This document shows, piece after piece, positions 59,868-64,000 of a DNA stretch of 64,000 nt. Under the pieces are notes generated by a model. The model searched no databases and was not told the origin of the DNA. It saw only the letters and a program-made list of their open reading frames with translations. Position 1 is the first letter of the stretch; the number at the start of each line of letters is the position of its first letter. Origin of the DNA: Chlorops oryzae. Its lineage: Eukaryota; Arthropoda; Insecta; Diptera; Chloropidae. Made by a program: the position numbers and the translations under genes. The DNA lies in contig CM035808.1 in assembly GCA_020466095.1 (NCBI GenBank), positions 14,091,163 through 14,155,162 on the forward strand. Direction: 5' to 3'.

Positions 59868-60654
59868 TTCCTCTGGCTTTTTTGCGTTTATTAATTTAAT
59901 TTTGGTACAATTGTTGCGAAATTGGCTGATCGAAAGCAGCTGATCAATATGAACACAAACAACAAGTTATAGCTAGTCACGGCTTAGTTATAATTTTTTG
60001 CTTTCACCAACAGCTGTTCGAAATCTGACTAAAATAGGCTTGTGACTGTTTTGTCGAAAATTGTTTTTGATGACGTCAAAGTTCGGAAGATGTTGAATAT
60101 TTCTGACTCATTGGTCAGGAATTCATACTACTGGGCAGGTCTCTTTTGCAGTTTTAATTAATGTAAATTGAATGACAGATAAAATGAATTATTAAATTTG
60201 GAGCTACTAAAAATTTTCTTCTCAAAAATTTAAAATTGAAAGGGTATGACTTAAGCCAAATGTCGATTATAGATTTATTTTGCATTGTTGGAAATTGACA
60301 AGGGAAGAAAAAAGCGTTTACTTAAACAATAGTGTGATTCAAAGCAGGTTACTTTGCAAAATTTTTTGGCGTCGAATTTCCGTCAGGAAATTTTTGCATA
60401 TATAATATGCATAAAGATTTAATTGGAGAAATTTCTTCATTTTCAAGCAGGAATTTAAATGTTATAAATTTTTCGTATGAAAAATAGTTTCCGCAGCATC
60501 GGAAATTTGGCACGCCTACTGTGATGCGCAAAATATGCACGATATTGGCTTCTTCTTCGTTCACCACAGTAAGCATTGAAACCAGCTGTTTTCGCAAAAA
60601 TCTTACACACGCTTTGCGTAAGGGTCGTTCAAGCAATAATACAAAGCATATATG
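59868..60654. other. Upstream of the DHX57-like gene
   Basis: Non-coding; the helicase promoter should lie in the first few hundred bases. No recognisable element before the repeat at 60655. Confidence 0.4.
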
Positions 60655-60861
60655 TATAACTATATATGTCACTCTCAGAGATATTGCGCGGGACGTTTCG
60701 CGCGAGTTAGAAGGAGATGTTACTCGGCAGGCAAAAGAAGAGCGAGAGGGAAATACTTTTGGTGAGTACCTCAGTGCAAAATGCTCATTTTGGTGGGTAC
60801 CCAAGACCATGGTGGGTACCCAAGACCGTGGTGAAAAGAGCCAAAATGGAAACGGCTCCTG
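60655..60861. repeat. 200-bp dispersed repeat, copy 2
   Basis: Relative of 49662-49862. This copy has a small internal duplication: GGTGGGTACCCAAGACC occurs twice in a row near 60790-60828. Confidence 0.8.
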
Positions 60862-61377
60862 AGTGCAATATAGATACAGGGTGTTCCATACTCAATGGAT
60901 AAAAAAAGGAGGTGATAGGGGGAACCCATAAAAGTAAAAAATTGTATGGAAAGGGGAGTTGATCTTGCACTCGTAAGGAGCTAGAGGCGCGGAAAGAATT
61001 CGACTAAATTGGTGAGCATACTTTTAGGCGGATATATAAAACTAAAACACTATTCAGACATTTTTAAATTTCTTAGATTTTTCTTTTTCTCATGCTGCCT
61101 AAAAGTGTGCTCAATAAATTTGATTAAAATAACTTTTCTGCGAGTCAAAAATACAAAATAATTATTTTCAAACCTTAGTTTCGCATTGATTGTGGAACTT
61201 TTTTTATCGATTATCGAAAATTTTTATAATCGAAAGATGCATTTTTGAGCGGCTCTCGCCCTTATCTAAATAAAGGCATTTTTAGGCATCTGTCCATTGC
61301 AAAAAGAAGACAGCCTTCTGTCACCGCCAGCACCACCTCTTCAATGCTAAAGCAATTGTCCATGAATCAAAACTATC
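60862..61377. other. Non-coding stretch
   Basis: The start, ACAGGGTGTTCCATACTCAA (60877), looks like a transposon end, but I cannot find its partner. No gene. Confidence 0.35.
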
Positions 61378-61461
61378 GATAGTCTTTAAAAACCATCGAT
61401 GTTTTCGATAGTTTGAAACCATCGATAGTATCGATAGCGCTATCGATTGTTACTCCAGCTC
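61378..61461. mobile_element. Truncated relative of the TATCGATA-rich hAT-like element
   Basis: The right end CAGCTCTA (61454-61461) is preserved, preceded by about 75 bp with TATCGATA and CATCGATAG sites like those of 9369-9960. The left end is missing. Confidence 0.65.
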
Positions 61462-61545
61462 TAATGCCTTTAGAAGATGCCTCATAATTAAAAAACAATT
61501 TGTATTTTTCCTTCAAAATTATCTTCGTATATTATATGCCTGCCA

Positions 61546-61661
61546 CACGTAGATCGAAATTGCTCAATTTCAAAAAATTTCAGAACAAATCTGAAATTTG
61601 AAATTGAGTCAATTTCAATTTTGTTCGGAAATTGTTCAATTTCGATCTACGTGTTTGAAGC
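61546..61661. repeat. Imperfect palindrome
   Basis: The arms CACGTAGATCGAAATTG and its reverse complement CAATTTCGATCTACGTG enclose further AAATTTCAG/CTGAAATTT pairs. Probably a small MITE. Confidence 0.6.
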
Positions 61662-61917
61662 ATATTAACTTTTTCGGTTGTTACTCAATCGGAATTTTAC
61701 ATTGCAATTATGTTTCAGCAATATTGCATTTATATTCCAATTCTATTTCAATAATACTACATCAATATTGTAACAATATTACAGCAATATTGCAAATGAA
61801 ATAAAAAAGCGGACATTTCCATATTGCAGCAAGATAGCAGCAATACATAGGCAACATTGCTCCAACATTGCTGCAATGTGTAATATGTGCAAAAGTAATA
61901 CTGCTGAAATATTGCTG

Positions 61918-62434
61918 AAACTCTCGGGGGAGCTTGTTATCCCTAGAGGGCGCGTCCCCAATGTGGCGGATAGGGGAACGCCTCCCAGATATGGGTGGCA
62001 GGAGGGAAATCAAATACCTCCCGCGGACCACACAAGCCGGAGAAGGCTCACTCCGTCACCAAAACCATGTGGGGAATGTTGCCTGAAGTGCGGCGGAGGA
62101 ATACGTCCAAGCGTATCAACGGCGGTCACTGTGTAAACATGTTCCACATCTCTTCGCAGCGTCTGTCAACCAGATTAGGTTCGGCTGTGAGCGGACGTCT
62201 GTCTTGGACCAAGCGGTTCGCTATATAGATGTGCCTAATGTCTCTACACTGGACAACCCACGGTCCCTCACAGACTTTAAAGTGGGTTGCGCTGGGCTAG
62301 TAACCCGGCCGGAAAACCCCATTACTCAAGAAACGGAATCCGCCCTATGCTCCGACCAGGAGTGACGTGTACTATGTGTTAAATATATAATATGTATTGC
62401 ATGTCGAGGAATAAATAATAATAATAATAATAAT
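61918..62434 (+). mobile_element. 5'-truncated LINE 3' end
   Basis: A markedly GC-richer block (CTCTCGGGGGAGCTTGTTAT onward) that ends in an (AAT)n tail at 62409-62434. AATATTGCTG occurs on both sides (61908-61917, 62435-62444) and could be a 10-bp target duplication, but the flanks belong to a repeat rich in that same word. The composition and trinucleotide tail fit the 3' end of an I/R1/Loa-type non-LTR element; the reverse transcriptase is absent. Confidence 0.65.
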
Positions 62435-62444
62435 AATATTGCTG

Positions 62445-62986
62445 CAATGTAAGATGCCCACATCCATCAAAATTTCATAGCTGTAAAATTGACCGTTACG
62501 ATTTTATAGCAAAAACTTCCTTATTTTACTTCTTTATTTTATGAAATATTTCGTTATCACGTCTGGCACTTATGTCTTTATTCGATTTGAAAAAAATTAT
62601 ATAGATTTTAGTGGAAAATACGGAATGCAAGATTTTTATCAGTGTTTTTGCAATATGGATATATGCAAGCAATAACACTGTGCTTGTCAAAAAAAACCGT
62701 CATACGGCTTCCATATCTTGAAATAATAACTAAAACAAGCTGAATACAATGGTGATGCAGATTTTTTGGGATTGGCTCAGTTAACGGAGATTTTCGCGTT
62801 CAAAGCTGGATCCCTAAAGTATGAAAGCATAATTTTGTTTTTTACTTAAAACATTTTACTTGGTCCGAAATTCGGGGTTTGAACTTGAGAACTCTCAGTT
62901 GCTAGTTATTTGCTTTCCCATTACACCGTCTTGTCAAAAAACATCATATCTCTTAAAGTTCCTTTTGAAAATATATATGTATATAA
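62445..62986. other. Non-coding stretch
   Basis: AT-rich, nothing I can support as a gene or element. Confidence 0.35.
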
Positions 62987-63839
62987 AACAAGTAAGGGTG
63001 TTACAGTCAGGCAAGCCTGACAATAGAATACCCGACACAGACTCACATGTTCAAATAATTTTTAATATCAAGAGGTGTTTAAGACCATAAGGGGCCCCAT
63101 ATACCGACTTTTGATAGATTTCTTTATGAAAACTGCCCCTTTGCCACGCCCACTTTTCCAATTTTTGTTGAACTATAATCGGAGGCTTAAATATACGCTC
63201 AAATTTTAAGTTTCATTAAAATATTTCGAAAAAGTCCGATTTTAAGGCAGTTTTGGTATTTTTGTGACTGGAGGTACCCTTAAAAATGAACCGATCAAGG
63301 AAATTTATGGAAAGATGTTTAAGGCTACAAAGGAAGCATAAGTGCCAAATTTCGTTCAAGTCCCATTTGACTTTCGGGTGTAGGAGACAATTTTCGAAAA
63401 CCGCCCTTCTGTCACGCCCACTTTTCCAATTTTTGGAAATCATATTACTGGCCTTTAAATATGATCAAATATTAAATTACATCAAAATATCTTGAAAAAC
63501 TTTGGTTTTAGAGCAGTTTTTGTGATTTTCGTAACAGACCCTAGTACTGGAGGTACCCCTAAAAATGGTCCGATCGGGTCCACTCTCGAATTTGTTCTTA
63601 CTCATGTCCCCATGAGCACGCATACCAAATTTTGTCGAGATATCTCAACTCCTTCGATAAGATAACTGTATACAGACGGACGGATAGACAGACGGACGGA
63701 CATGTCTAACCCGAATCTCCTGGTGACGCTGATCATTTCTATATATATTTTGTATGGTCTATCTCGACTGGTTCTGGGTGTTACACACAACCACACAAAC
63801 GCAATATACCCTCGACACAGAGTGCGTCGGGTATAAAAA
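62987..63839 (+). mobile_element. Helentron/DINE-like element, divergent family
   Basis: Begins AACAAGTAAGG with a subterminal hairpin CAGGCAAGCCTG (63009-63020). It contains GACGGACGGA-type microsatellite near 63674-63702 and ends in the hairpin TACCCTCGACACAGAGTGCG...GTCGGGTA then TAAAAA. It shares the plan, but not the interior, of 28449 and 35690. The open frames in it are not genes. Confidence 0.65.
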
Positions 63840-64000
63840 TCGAAAGTCAACAATTTTACTTCCCATAAAAGTATGCTTCACTTTTTTAACAAATGTGATG
63901 GAAATTGAAAAGAAGCACTTATAAAAAAGTATTTGAAAAATACCAATTATCGTTGCGATTGCAACTAAGGTTTGCACAGGAATTCTACTAAATGCAAGTA
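63840..64000. other. Window end, nothing seen
   Basis: AT-rich sequence without a visible feature. Confidence 0.4.

Noticed and set aside
61762..62228. Overlapping frames at the LINE tail
   Set aside because: They lie in the GC-rich 3' region of a truncated retroelement with no recognisable domain.

Overview
This window looks like nuclear DNA of an insect, most likely a higher fly (Brachycera). It is strongly AT-rich, genes are split by mostly short GT-AG introns, and the proteins read as fly-like orthologues of conserved eukaryotic genes. Transposable-element (TE) density is well above that of Drosophila melanogaster euchromatin, so a larger-genome fly such as a tephritid is my guess; the sequence does not prove it. 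I saw no bacterial genes, CRISPR array, rRNA, clear tRNA or viral gene.

Seven conserved genes were rebuilt exon by exon, all with consistent reading phase: Smg9 (minus, 140-1697, nonsense-mediated decay); Kti12 (plus, 3343-4880, Elongator/tRNA wobble modification); a carnosine N-methyltransferase of the CARNMT1/N2227 family (minus, 5137-7202); a BTB plus Pipsqueak-domain transcription factor (minus, 20419-22077); clathrin heavy chain Chc (plus, 32242-45809, with a 7.9-kb first intron); a CCDC42/CFAP73-like axonemal coiled-coil protein (minus, 51420-52664); and a DHX57-type DEAH-box helicase with UBA, CCCH and RWD domains (minus, 54222-59867). A small unrecognised two-exon gene (10077-10530) and a broken zinc-finger-containing coding remnant (10862-11690) lie together on the minus strand. 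Apart from convergent neighbours (Kti12 with the methyltransferase) the genes are unrelated housekeeping or cilium genes and do not form a pathway.

Between and inside genes the window is a stack of non-autonomous DNA transposons, many with intact terminal inverted repeats (TIRs) and exact target-site duplications (TSDs). They include hAT-like elements with 8-bp TSDs (3708-3923, 9369-9960, 30047-30521, 39130-39841 with a second one inside), PIF/Harbinger-like elements (2820-3183, 28663-29171, 47563-47735), a MULE-like element with a 9-bp TSD (8531-8724), pogo/Tigger or mariner-type TA insertions (27799-30591, 32770-32926, 46932-47261 with one nested), a Tc1 transposase remnant (about 50176-50400), two TTAA-flanked elements (19112-19828, 37833-38579), a twin 319-bp MITE (7996 and 25751), Helentron/DINE-like elements (28449, 35690, 62987), a large foldback region (11912-13101) and a 5'-truncated LINE tail (61918-62434).

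I did not find a new multi-gene biological system. The most interesting signals are the multi-level nested insertions that give relative dates, a Kti12 intron whose two splice sites lie in copies of one 19-bp direct repeat (a possible tandem-duplication intron birth), a hAT element carrying clusters of TATCGATA sites (the DREF/BEAF motif), and a pair of TTAA-flanked elements sharing an unusual internal design.
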